A stretch of DNA of 64,000 nt from Massilia sp. IC2-477 (GTDB lineage: Bacteria > Pseudomonadota > Gammaproteobacteria > Burkholderiales > Burkholderiaceae_D), in assembly GCF_020707265.1 (NCBI RefSeq), contig NZ_JAJFEQ010000017.1, positions 1 through 64,000 on the forward strand, given 5' to 3'. The position numbers and the translations under genes are program-made. Of this stretch, positions 1 through 9,116 are shown in pieces. A model generated the notes under the pieces. The model saw only the letters and a list, made by a program, of their open reading frames with translations. It did not search any database and was not told the DNA's origin. How positions within the stretch are numbered: the first letter of the stretch is position 1; each line of letters begins with the position of its first letter.

Positions 1-97
1 ATGTTGACCGGGATGTCGGTCTGTTCGGCGGGCGCGGCGCGCCAGCCACCACGGTTGGCGTCGCGACCGCCGAACAGACCGACATCCCGGTCAACAT
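1..97. repeat. Terminal 31-bp perfect inverted repeat (probable contig-end fold-back)
   Basis: Bases 1-31 are the exact reverse complement of bases 67-97, separated by a 35-bp spacer. The copy at 67-97 lies inside a good RND adaptor reading frame (protein ...VATAEQTDIPVNI...). The copy at 1-31 reads as unrelated residues in that frame. This is what a fold-back chimera at the end of an assembled contig looks like, so the first roughly 31 bases should not be trusted as genomic order. A real hairpin here cannot be excluded. Confidence 0.75.
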
Positions 98-1133
98 CGA
101 TGCCCTCGGCACCGTGGTGCCGGCGGCGACGGCCACTGTGCGGCCGCAGGTCGCGGGCGTGGTCCAGAAGATCCTGTTCAGCGAAGGGCAGGCGGTCAAG
201 GCCGGCCAGGTGCTGGCCACCATCGATCCGCGTCCCTTCGAAATGGCGCTGCTGCAGGCACGCGGCCAGCGCCAGCGCGACGAGGCACAGCTCGAGAATG
301 CGCGCCTGCTCCTGAGCCGTTATCGCACCCTGCTGGAACAGGAGTCGATCGCGCGCCAGGAAGTCGATACGCAGGCGGCGCTGGTCAAGCAGCTGGAGGG
401 CACGGTCGCGACCGACCGCGCGGCCGAGGGCCTGGCCCAGCTGAATGTCGGCTACACCCAGGTGAAGGCGCCGATCTCGGGCCGGGTGGGCCTGCGCACG
501 GTCGATATCGGCAACCTGGTCAGCACGGGCGACGCCAACGGCGTCGCGGTGATCACCCAGCTGTCGCCGATCGACGTCGAATTCACGGTCCCGCAAGACC
601 AGGTGCCTGCCATGCAGCAGCGCATCGCGCAGGGTGCCAAGCTGCCGGCCACGGCCCTGGACCGCACCCGCACCGACGTCCTCGCCAACGGCAGCTTCAT
701 CGCGCTCGACAACCAGGTCGACGTCCAGACCGGCACCGTGCGCGCCAAGGCGCGCTTCACCAACCAGGACAACAAGCTGTTCCCGAGCCAGTTCGTGAAC
801 CTGCGCCTGGTGCTCGACACCATCGAGAACGCGGTGGTGGTGCCGGTGACGGCGCTGCGCCATGGCGCCAACGGCGACTTCGTGTATGTGCTGAATGCGA
901 AGGACAAGACGGTGTCGCAGCGCGCCGTCACGCGCGGGCAGGCGACGGTGGACAAGGTGCAGATCGCCACCGGCCTGAAGCCCGGCGAGCAGGTGATTAC
1001 TGAAGGCGCGGACCGTCTGCGCGACGGCGCCAAGGTGACGCTGCCGGGTGATCGGCCGCAGGGCGCACGCGGCGGACAGGGCGGCGCGGGGCAGGGTGAG
1101 GGACGTCGCCAACGCCAGGGACAGCAGCAATGA
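3..1133 (+). CDS. mdtA: RND efflux periplasmic adaptor, MdtA-like (5' partial)
   Basis: Membrane-fusion adaptor linking an inner-membrane RND pump to an outer-membrane channel. The frame is open to the window edge, so the signal peptide and start codon are missing, and codons before about base 32 are suspect because of the terminal inverted repeat. Visible are the biotinyl-lipoyl half-motifs (TVRPQVAGVVQKILFSEGQ and the matching QVKAPISGRVGLRTVDIGN), a coiled-coil hairpin between them rich in Gln, Arg and Ala, and the beta-barrel and membrane-proximal domains ending in a Gly/Gln/Arg-rich tail. It is followed 13 bp downstream by two RND transporter genes, the mdtABC arrangement. The substrate cannot be read from the sequence; MdtABC homologues export bile salts, novobiocin and similar compounds. 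Confidence 0.88.
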   Translation, partial: VDRDVGLFGGRGAPATTVGVATAEQTDIPVNIDALGTVVPAATATVRPQVAGVVQKILFSEGQAVKAGQVLATIDPRPFEMALLQARGQRQRDEAQLENARLLLSRYRTLLEQESIARQEVDTQAALVKQLEGTVATDRAAEGLAQLNVGYTQVKAPISGRVGLRTVDIGNLVSTGDANGVAVITQLSPIDVEFTVPQDQVPAMQQRIAQGAKLPATALDRTRTDVLANGSFIALDNQVDVQTGTVRAKARFTNQDNKLFPSQFVNLRLVLDTIENAVVVPVTALRHGANGDFVYVLNAKDKTVSQRAVTRGQATVDKVQIATGLKPGEQVITEGADRLRDGAKVTLPGDRPQGARGGQGGAGQGEGRRQRQGQQQ

Positions 1134-1146
1134 TCGAGGCCGGCCA

Positions 1147-4100
1147 ATGAGTCCTTCCGCGCCATTCATCAAACGACCGGTCGCCACGGCGCTGCTGATG
1201 CTGGCGATCGTGCTGGCGGGCCTGGTCGGCTACCGCTTCCTGCCGCTGTCGGCGCTGCCGCAGGTGGACTTCCCGACCATCCAGGTGCAGACCCTGTACC
1301 CGGGCGCCAGCCCGGAAGTAATGGCGCGCACCGTCACCGCGCCGCTGGAACGCCAGTTCGGCCAGATGTCGGGCCTGACACGCATGAGTTCCACTAGCGC
1401 GGCCGGGGTCTCGGTGGTGACGCTGCAGTTCGGCCTCGGCCAGACCCTCGACGTGGCCGAGCAGGAGGTACAGGCCGCGATCAATGCCGGCGGCTCGCTG
1501 CTGCCGACGGACCTGCCGGCGCCCCCGGTGTACGCCAAGGTCAACCCGGCCGACGCGCCGGTGCTGACCCTGGCCATCACCTCGGATACCTTGCCGCTCA
1601 CCGAAGTGCAGAACCTGGTCAATACGCGCCTGGCGCTGAAGATCAGCCAGGTCTCGGGCGTGGGCCTGGTGACCCTGTCCGGCGGCCAGCGTCCCGCGGT
1701 GCGGATCCAGGCCGATACCGAGGCGCTGGCTTCCTACGGCCTGGGCCTGGACACGCTGCGCAGCGCCATCACGGCGGCCAACGCCAACAGCGCCAAGGGC
1801 AATTTCGACGGCCCGACGCGCTCGTATGCGATCAATGCCAACGACCAGCTGGTCACGGTGGAAGACTACAAGAACCTGATCGTCGCCTACCGCAACGGGG
1901 CGCCGGTGCGCCTCACGGAAGTGGCCCAGGTGGTGGACAGCGCCGAGAACGTGCGCATCGGCGCCTGGGCCAACCTGAAGCCGGCCATCATCCTCAACGT
2001 GCAGCGCCAGCCTGGCGCCAACGTGATCGCCACCGTGGACGGCATCCGCGAACGCCTGCCCGAGCTGCAGGCGGGTCTGCCGGCCTCGGTGCGCATGGAC
2101 GTGCTGAGCGACCGCACCGCCGGCATCCGCGCCTCGGTCCACCACGTGCAGATGGAACTGATCCTGGCCGTGGTGCTGGTGGTGCTGGTGATCTTCGCTT
2201 TCCTGCACAGCATCCGCGCCACCGTGATCGCCAGCCTGGCGGTGCCGATCTCGCTGATCGGCACCTTCGGCATCATGTACCTGATGGGCTACAGCCTGAA
2301 CAACCTCTCGCTGATGGCGTTGACGATCGCGACCGGCTTCGTGGTCGACGACGCGATCGTCATGATCGAGAACATCGCGCGCTACATCGAAGAGGGCGAA
2401 AAGCCGATGGCGGCCGCAATCAAGGGCGCGACCCAGATCGGCTTCACTATCATTTCGCTCACTGTGTCCCTGATCGCGGTGTTGATCCCGCTGCTGTTCA
2501 TGGGCGACGTGGTCGGACGCCTGTTCCGCGAGTTCGCGGTGACCCTCGCCGTGACGATCCTGATTTCCGCCGTGGTGTCCCTGACCCTGGTGCCGATGAT
2601 GTCCGCGCGCTGGCTCAAGAGCCACGAAGAAGAACGTCCGGGCCGCCTGGCCCAGCGCACCCAGGCCTTCTTCGACCGTGTGATCCAGCGCTACGACGTG
2701 GCGCTGGGCTGGGTGCTGGCGCGCCAGGGCCTGACCCTGCTGGTGGCCCTCGGCACCCTGGTCCTCACCGCGCTGCTGTGGATGATCATCCCGAAAGGCC
2801 TGTTCCCGACCCAGGACACCGGCCAGCTGCAGGGCCGCCTGCAGGCCCGCCAGTCGATCTCCTACGCCGACATGGCCAGGTTGCAGCAGGCCTCGGTGGC
2901 CGAAGTGCTGAAGGACCCGGCGGTGGAATCGGTCAGCTCCTACGTGGGCGTGGACGCGGCCAACAACACCATGCTGCATACCGGCACCATGCTGATCAAC
3001 CTGAAGCGCGAGGGGCGTGGGGACCAGGAAGAGATCATGGGGCGCCTGCGCAATCGCGTGGCCAGCGTGGCCGGCGTGACCCTGTACCTGCAGCCGACCC
3101 AGGATCTCACCATCGACGCCGAGAGCGGCCCGACCCAGTACCGGCTGTCGATCGAAGGCGCCGACAGCGCCACCGTGAACGAGTGGGCGCGCAAGCTCGT
3201 CGCCCAGATGGCAACGAAAAAACAGCTGCGCAACGTCACCACCGATGCCGGCGCGGTGGGTTCGGCCGCCTACATCGACATCGACCGCGACACCGCCTCG
3301 CGCCTGTCGATCACGGCGGCCTCGATCGACGACGCGCTGTACAGCGCCTTTGGCCAGCGCATCGTCTCGACCATTTTCACCGAGACCAACCAGTACCGCG
3401 TGATCCTCGAGGCCCAGCAGGACGAAGCCATGTCGATCGAAGCCCTGAGCCGCCTGCAGCTGCGCACGGGCTCCGGCCAGCCGACGCCGCTGTCGGCGGT
3501 GGCCACCATCCGCCAGGCCGAGGCGCCGCTGCAGATCACCCACGTGGCGCAATACCCGGCCGCCACCGTCGGTTTCGACACCGCCGACGGCGTCAAGCTG
3601 GGCACCGCGGTCGACGCCATTCGCGAGGCGGGCGAAGAGATCAAGATGCCCAATTCCGTCAGCATGACCTTCCTGGGCGCCTCGGGCGCCTACCAGGCCT
3701 CGCTGTCGAACCAGCTGTGGCTGATTCTGGCGGCGGTGGTCTGCGTCTACATCGTGCTGGGCGTGCTGTACGAGAGCTACATCCACCCATTGACCATCCT
3801 GTCGACGCTGCCCTCGGCCGGCGTGGGCGCGCTGCTGGCCCTGTGGATCACGGGCCAGGGCCTGGGCGTGATCGGGATCATCGGCATCATCCTCCTGATC
3901 GGCATCGTCAAGAAGAACGCGATCATGATGATCGACTTCGCCATCGAGGCCGAGCGCGACGAGGGCAAGTCGCCGCTGGACGCGATCCGCCAGGCCGCCC
4001 TGCTGCGCTTCCGCCCGATCCTGATGACGACCCTGGCCGCGCTGTTCGCCGCCGTCCCGCTGATGCTGGGCTGGGGCGAGGGCGCCGAGCTGCGCCGCCC

Positions 4101-4245
4101 GCTGGGCCTGGCCATCTTTGGCGGCCTGATTGTCAGCCAGCTCCTGACCCTGTTCACCACGCCGGTGATCTACCTGGCGTTCGACCGCCTGGCGCGCCGC
4201 AGGACCGGCAAGGCGCCGAACAAGCCGGAGCAGGTGGGCGCATGA
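1147..4245 (+). CDS. mdtB: RND efflux transporter permease, MdtB-like
   Basis: Inner-membrane proton-driven RND pump subunit of 1032 residues, the usual length for MdtB/AcrB. The start MSPSAPFIKRPVATALLM gives the typical first transmembrane helix. The TM4 region carries the proton-relay aspartate pair in ATGFVVDDAIVMIENIAR, and the C-terminal half has the RND signature GIVKKNAIMMIDFAIEAE. Twelve membrane helices and two large periplasmic loops are expected. The next pump gene starts within its stop codon (ATGA overlap at 4242-4245), implying translational coupling and a heteromeric MdtB2C-type trimer. The ATG at 1147 was preferred over earlier in-frame codons that overlap the adaptor gene. 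Confidence 0.93.
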   Translation: MSPSAPFIKRPVATALLMLAIVLAGLVGYRFLPLSALPQVDFPTIQVQTLYPGASPEVMARTVTAPLERQFGQMSGLTRMSSTSAAGVSVVTLQFGLGQTLDVAEQEVQAAINAGGSLLPTDLPAPPVYAKVNPADAPVLTLAITSDTLPLTEVQNLVNTRLALKISQVSGVGLVTLSGGQRPAVRIQADTEALASYGLGLDTLRSAITAANANSAKGNFDGPTRSYAINANDQLVTVEDYKNLIVAYRNGAPVRLTEVAQVVDSAENVRIGAWANLKPAIILNVQRQPGANVIATVDGIRERLPELQAGLPASVRMDVLSDRTAGIRASVHHVQMELILAVVLVVLVIFAFLHSIRATVIASLAVPISLIGTFGIMYLMGYSLNNLSLMALTIATGFVVDDAIVMIENIARYIEEGEKPMAAAIKGATQIGFTIISLTVSLIAVLIPLLFMGDVVGRLFREFAVTLAVTILISAVVSLTLVPMMSARWLKSHEEERPGRLAQRTQAFFDRVIQRYDVALGWVLARQGLTLLVALGTLVLTALLWMIIPKGLFPTQDTGQLQGRLQARQSISYADMARLQQASVAEVLKDPAVESVSSYVGVDAANNTMLHTGTMLINLKREGRGDQEEIMGRLRNRVASVAGVTLYLQPTQDLTIDAESGPTQYRLSIEGADSATVNEWARKLVAQMATKKQLRNVTTDAGAVGSAAYIDIDRDTASRLSITAASIDDALYSAFGQRIVSTIFTETNQYRVILEAQQDEAMSIEALSRLQLRTGSGQPTPLSAVATIRQAEAPLQITHVAQYPAATVGFDTADGVKLGTAVDAIREAGEEIKMPNSVSMTFLGASGAYQASLSNQLWLILAAVVCVYIVLGVLYESYIHPLTILSTLPSAGVGALLALWITGQGLGVIGIIGIILLIGIVKKNAIMMIDFAIEAERDEGKSPLDAIRQAALLRFRPILMTTLAALFAAVPLMLGWGEGAELRRPLGLAIFGGLIVSQLLTLFTTPVIYLAFDRLARRRTGKAPNKPEQVGA

Positions 4246-7200
4246 ACCTGTCACGCCCCTTCGTCGAGCGCCCGATCGCGACCGTCCTGCTGACGATCGG
4301 GCTGGCGCTCGCCGGCATCGCGGCCTTCTTCGTGCTGCCGGTTTCGCCGCTGCCGCAGGTGGACTACCCGACCATTTCCGTGTCGGCGTCGCTGCCCGGC
4401 GCCAGCCCCGAGACCATGGCCTCGAGCGTGGCCACGCCGCTCGAGCGCCGATTGGGCGTGATCGCGGGCGTCAACGAGATGACTTCGAGCAGCAGCAATG
4501 GCTCGACCCGGGTCAGCCTGCAGTTCGACCTGAATCGCAAGATCGATTCCGCCGCGCGCGAAGTGCAGGCGGCGATCAATGCCTCGCGCGTCGACCTGCC
4601 GTCCACGCTGCGCAGCAACCCCACCTACCGCAAGGCCAACCCGTCGGACGCGCCGGTAATCATCCTGGCGCTGACCTCGAAAACCCGTTCGCCCGGCCAG
4701 ATCTACGAGTCCGTCTCGAATCTGGTCCAGCAGCGCCTGGCCCAGGTCAAGGGCGTGGGCGAGGTCGAGATCGGTGGCGGCTCGCTGCCGGCGGTGCGGG
4801 TCGAGCTGCTGCCGTATGCGCTGAACAAGTACGGCCTGTCGAGCGAAGACGTGCGCGCCGCGATCCAGGCCACCAATGCCAATCGCCCCAAGGGCGCGAT
4901 CGAAGGCGGCGGCAACCGCTTCCAGATCTATTCGGCGCCGACCACGGCCAAGGGAGAAGGGCGGCCGCAGGCGGCCGAATACCGTGACCTGGTGGTGGCC
5001 TGGCGCGACGGCGGGGCAATCCGCCTGCGCGACGTGGCCGAGGTGATCGACGGCGTCGAGAACGTGAATACCCTGGGCCTGTTCAACGGCCAGCCGGCCG
5101 TGATCGTGCTGGTGACGCGCCAGCCGGACGCCAACGTGATCGAGACCGTGGACGGCGTGCGCGCGCTGCTGCCCACGCTGCAGGCCCAGCTGCCGGGTGA
5201 CGTTACCCTGCAGGTGGCCTCGGACCGCACCAACTCGATCCGCTCCTCGCTGCACGAGATCGAATTCACCCTGGTGCTGTCGATCCTGCTGGTGGTGCTG
5301 GTGGTCAGCGTCTTCCTGCGCAGCGTGCGCGCCACCATTATTCCCGCGGTCGCGACGGTGGTATCGCTGCTGGGCACCTTCGGCGTCATGTACATGCTGG
5401 GCTTCAGCCTGAACAACCTGTCGCTGATGGCCCTCACGGTCGCCACCGGCTTCGTGGTGGACGACGCCATCGTGGTGCTGGAGAACACCGCACGCCACAT
5501 CGAGGCCGGCATGGACCGCATGAAGGCGGCGCTGCTGGGCGCGCGCGAAGTGGGCTTTACCGTGCTGTCGATCTCGCTCTCGCTGGTGGCCGTGTTCATC
5601 CCGCTGCTGTTCATGGGCGGGCAGGTGGGACGCCTGTTCCGCGAGTTCGCGGTGACGCTGTCGGCGGCCGTCATGATTTCGCTGGTGATCTCGCTGACCA
5701 CCACGCCGATGATGTGCGCCTGGCTGCTGCGCAAGGAAAACAAGGAAAAGAAGCCCGGGGTTCTCGCACGCTGGTCCGAAAAGGGCTTCGGCAAGGTGCT
5801 GCGCGGCTACGAGCACGCGCTCGACTGGGCGCTCGACAGCAAACTGCTGGTGATGATCATCCTGGCCTTTGTCGTCGGCCTGAACGTCTACCTGTTCGCG
5901 GCCGCGCCCAAGGGTTTCTTCCCGCAGCAGGACACCGGCCAGCTGAACGGCGGCATCCGCGCCGACCAGAGCATCTCCTTCCAGGCCATGCAGGGCAAGC
6001 TGCGCCAGCTGGTCAACATCATCAAGCGCGACCCGGCGGTCGATACCGTGGTCGCCTTTACCGGCGGCGGGCGCGCCGGCGGCGGCTTCATGTTCATCAA
6101 CCTGAAACCCGTGGCCGAGCGCGCGGAAGGCGATACCGGCCAGGCCGTCATTGCCCGGCTGCGCCCCAGGCTGGCGCGCGTGACCGGGGTGTCGATCTTC
6201 CTGAATCCGGTGCAGGACCTGCGCATGGGCGGGCGTTCCAGCAACTCTACTTACCAGTACACGCTCAAGAGCGACAACGCGGCCGACCTGAAGCAATGGG
6301 CGACGCGCCTGGCCGAAGCCATGAAGCGCCAGCCGGCCCTGGTCGACGTCGATACCGACCAGGCCGAGAACGGCGTGGAGACCTTCGTCACCATCGACAA
6401 GGACACCGCGGCGCGCCTGGGCATCGGCACGCGCGACGTCAACAACGCGCTGTACAACAACTTCGGCCAGCGCCAGGTGGCCAATATCTACGATGAGCTG
6501 AACCAGTACCGCGTGATCATGGGCGTGGCCCAGCGCTACGCGCAGTCGCCGGAAGCCCTGCGCGACGTCTATGTGCCGGCGCGCGGGAACGGAGGCGCGG
6601 GAGCCCAGTCCGGCACCCAGTCCACAAGCGGCACCTCCACCGGCGGCACCTCCACCGGCGGTGCGTCCACCGGCGGCACATCCACCAGCGCCACCGCCGC
6701 AGGCGGCACCCCCTCCGCCCCGACCAACCTGACGGCGGCGCGCGACCCCTCCAGCGGATCAGCCCTGTCCTCCGGTGCCACCACCATGGTGCCGCTGATG
6801 GCGATCGCCAGCTTCGCCGAGAGCTCGACCCCGACCTCGGTCAACCACCAGGACGGCGAACTGGCCACCACCGTGTCCTTCAACCTGGCCCAGGGCTTCA
6901 ACCTGGAAGACGGGCAGGAGGCGGTGCGCAGCGCCGAAGCCGAGATCGGCATGCCGACCAATGTGCGCGGCAGCTTCCAGGGCACGGCGCGCGCCGCCGA
7001 GGAATCGAACAAGGAACAGCCGATGCTGATCCTGGCCGCCATCATCGTCATCTACATCGTGCTCGGCATCCTGTACGAAAGCCTGATCCACCCGGTGACG
7101 GTGCTGTCGACGCTGCCCTCGGCGGGCGTGGGCGCGGTGCTGGCGCTGCTGCTGTTCCGGATGGAGTTCTCGATCATCGCGCTGATCGGCGTTTTCCTCC

Positions 7201-7565
7201 TGATCGGCATCGTCAAGAAGAATGCGATCCTGATCATCGACTTCGCCCTCGAGGCCGAGCGCGCCCGTGGTCTGTCCGCGATGGAAGCGGTGCGCGAGGC
7301 CTGCATCCTGCGCTTCCGCCCGATCCTGATGACGACCCTGGCCGCCGCCCTGGGCGCGCTGCCGCTGGCGATCGGCTTCGGCGAAGGCTCGGAGCTGCGC
7401 CGCCCGCTCGGCATTGCCATCATCGGCGGCCTGATCGCCAGCCAGCTCCTGACCCTGCTCACTACGCCGGTGGTCTACGTCCTGCTCGACAAGCTGCGCA
7501 CCAGGAAGGCGGACGAGCACGAGCTGACCCGCCACGCCGATGCCGATCCGATTCCAGCAAAATAA
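4242..7565 (+). CDS. mdtC: RND efflux transporter permease, MdtC-like, with Ser/Thr/Gly insertion
   Basis: Second RND pump subunit, 1107 residues, about 80 longer than typical MdtC. It starts MNLSRPFVERPIATVLL inside the mdtB stop codon. The proton-relay motif ATGFVVDDAIVVLENTAR and the C-terminal GIVKKNAILIIDFALEAE are intact. The extra length is a low-complexity Ser/Thr/Gly/Ala insert at about residues 783-845, in the second periplasmic loop between DVYVPARGN and TMVPLMAIASF; it is partly encoded by 15-bp tandem repeats. Both pump halves look functional, so the insert probably forms a flexible surface loop. It would work with the upstream adaptor and the downstream outer-membrane channel. 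Confidence 0.92.
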   Translation: MNLSRPFVERPIATVLLTIGLALAGIAAFFVLPVSPLPQVDYPTISVSASLPGASPETMASSVATPLERRLGVIAGVNEMTSSSSNGSTRVSLQFDLNRKIDSAAREVQAAINASRVDLPSTLRSNPTYRKANPSDAPVIILALTSKTRSPGQIYESVSNLVQQRLAQVKGVGEVEIGGGSLPAVRVELLPYALNKYGLSSEDVRAAIQATNANRPKGAIEGGGNRFQIYSAPTTAKGEGRPQAAEYRDLVVAWRDGGAIRLRDVAEVIDGVENVNTLGLFNGQPAVIVLVTRQPDANVIETVDGVRALLPTLQAQLPGDVTLQVASDRTNSIRSSLHEIEFTLVLSILLVVLVVSVFLRSVRATIIPAVATVVSLLGTFGVMYMLGFSLNNLSLMALTVATGFVVDDAIVVLENTARHIEAGMDRMKAALLGAREVGFTVLSISLSLVAVFIPLLFMGGQVGRLFREFAVTLSAAVMISLVISLTTTPMMCAWLLRKENKEKKPGVLARWSEKGFGKVLRGYEHALDWALDSKLLVMIILAFVVGLNVYLFAAAPKGFFPQQDTGQLNGGIRADQSISFQAMQGKLRQLVNIIKRDPAVDTVVAFTGGGRAGGGFMFINLKPVAERAEGDTGQAVIARLRPRLARVTGVSIFLNPVQDLRMGGRSSNSTYQYTLKSDNAADLKQWATRLAEAMKRQPALVDVDTDQAENGVETFVTIDKDTAARLGIGTRDVNNALYNNFGQRQVANIYDELNQYRVIMGVAQRYAQSPEALRDVYVPARGNGGAGAQSGTQSTSGTSTGGTSTGGASTGGTSTSATAAGGTPSAPTNLTAARDPSSGSALSSGATTMVPLMAIASFAESSTPTSVNHQDGELATTVSFNLAQGFNLEDGQEAVRSAEAEIGMPTNVRGSFQGTARAAEESNKEQPMLILAAIIVIYIVLGILYESLIHPVTVLSTLPSAGVGAVLALLLFRMEFSIIALIGVFLLIGIVKKNAILIIDFALEAERARGLSAMEAVREACILRFRPILMTTLAAALGALPLAIGFGEGSELRRPLGIAIIGGLIASQLLTLLTTPVVYVLLDKLRTRKADEHELTRHADADPIPAK
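6628..6687 (+). repeat. 4 x 15-bp tandem repeat inside mdtC
   Basis: Four consecutive 15-bp units of the form gcggcacctccaccg (units at 6628, 6643, 6658 and 6673, with a few substitutions) encode Gly/Ser/Thr pentads such as GGTST and GGAST. Period 15 preserves the reading frame, so copy-number change would lengthen or shorten the loop without a frameshift. Confidence 0.85.
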
Positions 7566-8981
7566 ATGACAGCCATGCGACTCCATACCGTATCTCGCCT
7601 CCACCTGATCGCCCTTGCCGCCAGCCTGCTGGCTGGCTGCGCCGTTGGTCCCGCCTACCAGCGGCCGTCGACGCCGGAACCCGTGGCCTTCAAGGAAGCC
7701 CAGGGCTGGGTGCCGGCGGCGCCCGCCGACGCGCTCGAGCGCGGGCCCTGGTGGCAGCTGTTCAACGATCCGCTGCTGAACGACCTGGCGGGCGCGGTCG
7801 AAGTCTCGAACCAGAACGTGGCGGTGGCGGTCGCCAACTACGCGCAGGCGCGCGCCGCCGTGGCACAGCAGCGTGCCGCGCTGTTCCCGAGCGTGAACCT
7901 GAACCTGAGCGGCGACCGCTCCGGGGTACGCAACCAGGGTGCGGACAATGCCTTCCGCCTGAACCTGGGCGGCAGCTGGGAGCCCGACGTGTGGGGCCGC
8001 CTGCGCGCCGGCGTCACCAGCGCCCAGGCGGGCGCCGAGGCGACGGCTGCCGACCTGGCCAGCGCACGCCTGTCGGCCCAGGGCGAGCTGGCCGCCAACT
8101 ACTTCACCATCCGCGCGCTCGATGCCCAGCGTGCGCTGCTCGCCCGCACCATCGCCGGCTACGAGCGCGAGCTGCAGATCACCCAGAACCGCTATAAGGT
8201 TGGCATCGTCGCGCGTACCGACGTGCTGCAGGCCGAGACCCAGCTGGCCAATGCGCGCAACGACGCGCTGTCCCTCGACCGCCAGCGCGCCCAGTTCGAA
8301 CACGCCATCGCGGTCCTGGTCGGCAAGGCGCCCGCCGAGTTCACGCTTGCCGCGCTGCCCGAGTGGCGCGTGACGGTGCCGGCGATCCCGGTCGGGGTGC
8401 CGTCCACGCTGCTGCAGCGCCGCCCCGACATCGCCGCCGCCGAGCGCGACGTGGCCGCCGCCAACGCCGAAATCGGCATCGCGCGCTCGGCCTACTTCCC
8501 GAACATCGGCCTGTCCGCTTCGCTGGGCACGGGCGGCAGCCGGGTCTCGGACTTGCTCTCGGCCTCGAACGCCGCCTGGTCCTTCGGCCTGTCGGCGGCG
8601 CAGGCGATCTTCAACGCCGGCGCCACGCGCGCCAGCGTGGCCGGCGCCGAGGCACGCCACCAGGCGGCCGTGGCACGTTACCGCCAGACCGTGCTGAACG
8701 CCTTTGCCGACGTCGAAGACCAGTTGACCACTGTGCGCGTGCTGGAACAGCAGCAGGAATTGCGGCGCGTGGCCTCGGAGGCGGCCGACCGGGTGGAGCA
8801 GCAGATCATGAACCGCTACCGCGCCGGGCAGGTCAGCTATTCGGAGGTGGTGCAGGCCCAGGCCACGGCATTGAACGCGCGCCGTTCGCTGGTGCAGGTG
8901 CAGGCCGACCGCCAGGCGGCGGCGGTGGCGCTGATCCAGTCGCTCGGCGGCGGCTGGAACGCCGACCAGATGCAAGGATGA
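7566..8981 (+). CDS. Outer-membrane efflux lipoprotein, NodT/OprM family
   Basis: Outer-membrane factor completing the tripartite RND pump. The 471-residue product has a lipoprotein signal peptide ending in LLAGC (acylated Cys near residue 23 counting from the first ATG), followed by CAVGPAYQRP, the usual NodT-family opening. Two OEP repeats (TolC-like coiled-coil/barrel halves) follow; QRRPDIAAAERDVAAANAEIG is characteristic. The start codon directly abuts the mdtC stop (TAA then ATG), so it is the last gene of the operon. A second ATG three codons in (7575) is an equally possible start. Confidence 0.92.
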   Translation: MTAMRLHTVSRLHLIALAASLLAGCAVGPAYQRPSTPEPVAFKEAQGWVPAAPADALERGPWWQLFNDPLLNDLAGAVEVSNQNVAVAVANYAQARAAVAQQRAALFPSVNLNLSGDRSGVRNQGADNAFRLNLGGSWEPDVWGRLRAGVTSAQAGAEATAADLASARLSAQGELAANYFTIRALDAQRALLARTIAGYERELQITQNRYKVGIVARTDVLQAETQLANARNDALSLDRQRAQFEHAIAVLVGKAPAEFTLAALPEWRVTVPAIPVGVPSTLLQRRPDIAAAERDVAAANAEIGIARSAYFPNIGLSASLGTGGSRVSDLLSASNAAWSFGLSAAQAIFNAGATRASVAGAEARHQAAVARYRQTVLNAFADVEDQLTTVRVLEQQQELRRVASEAADRVEQQIMNRYRAGQVSYSEVVQAQATALNARRSLVQVQADRQAAAVALIQSLGGGWNADQMQG

Positions 8982-9116
8982 GCTGTCGGGAAATTTAACA
9001 GTCGGTCACTCTGTTACACCAACAATTCAGTTAAGTTGTTGATATGTCTCAATAAAGTTTCCTTGGCATCCATTTTGCATATCCCCTTGCGTTCCAATCA
9101 AAACAAGGGAGATGTC

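Noticed and set aside
2778..4241. Apparent 1595-residue fusion frame running from inside mdtB through mdtC
   Set aside because: Only the part from 4242 has RND sequence; the earlier part is an Arg/Pro/Gly-rich out-of-frame reading of mdtB. mdtC starts at the ATG at 4242.
997..4254. A 1085-codon open frame on the minus strand opposite mdtB, and similar long minus-strand frames opposite mdtC and other genes
   Set aside because: Composition is dominated by His, Arg, Gln, Gly and Ala with no family motif, as expected for the antisense of GC-rich coding DNA. The plus-strand RND genes fully explain the region.
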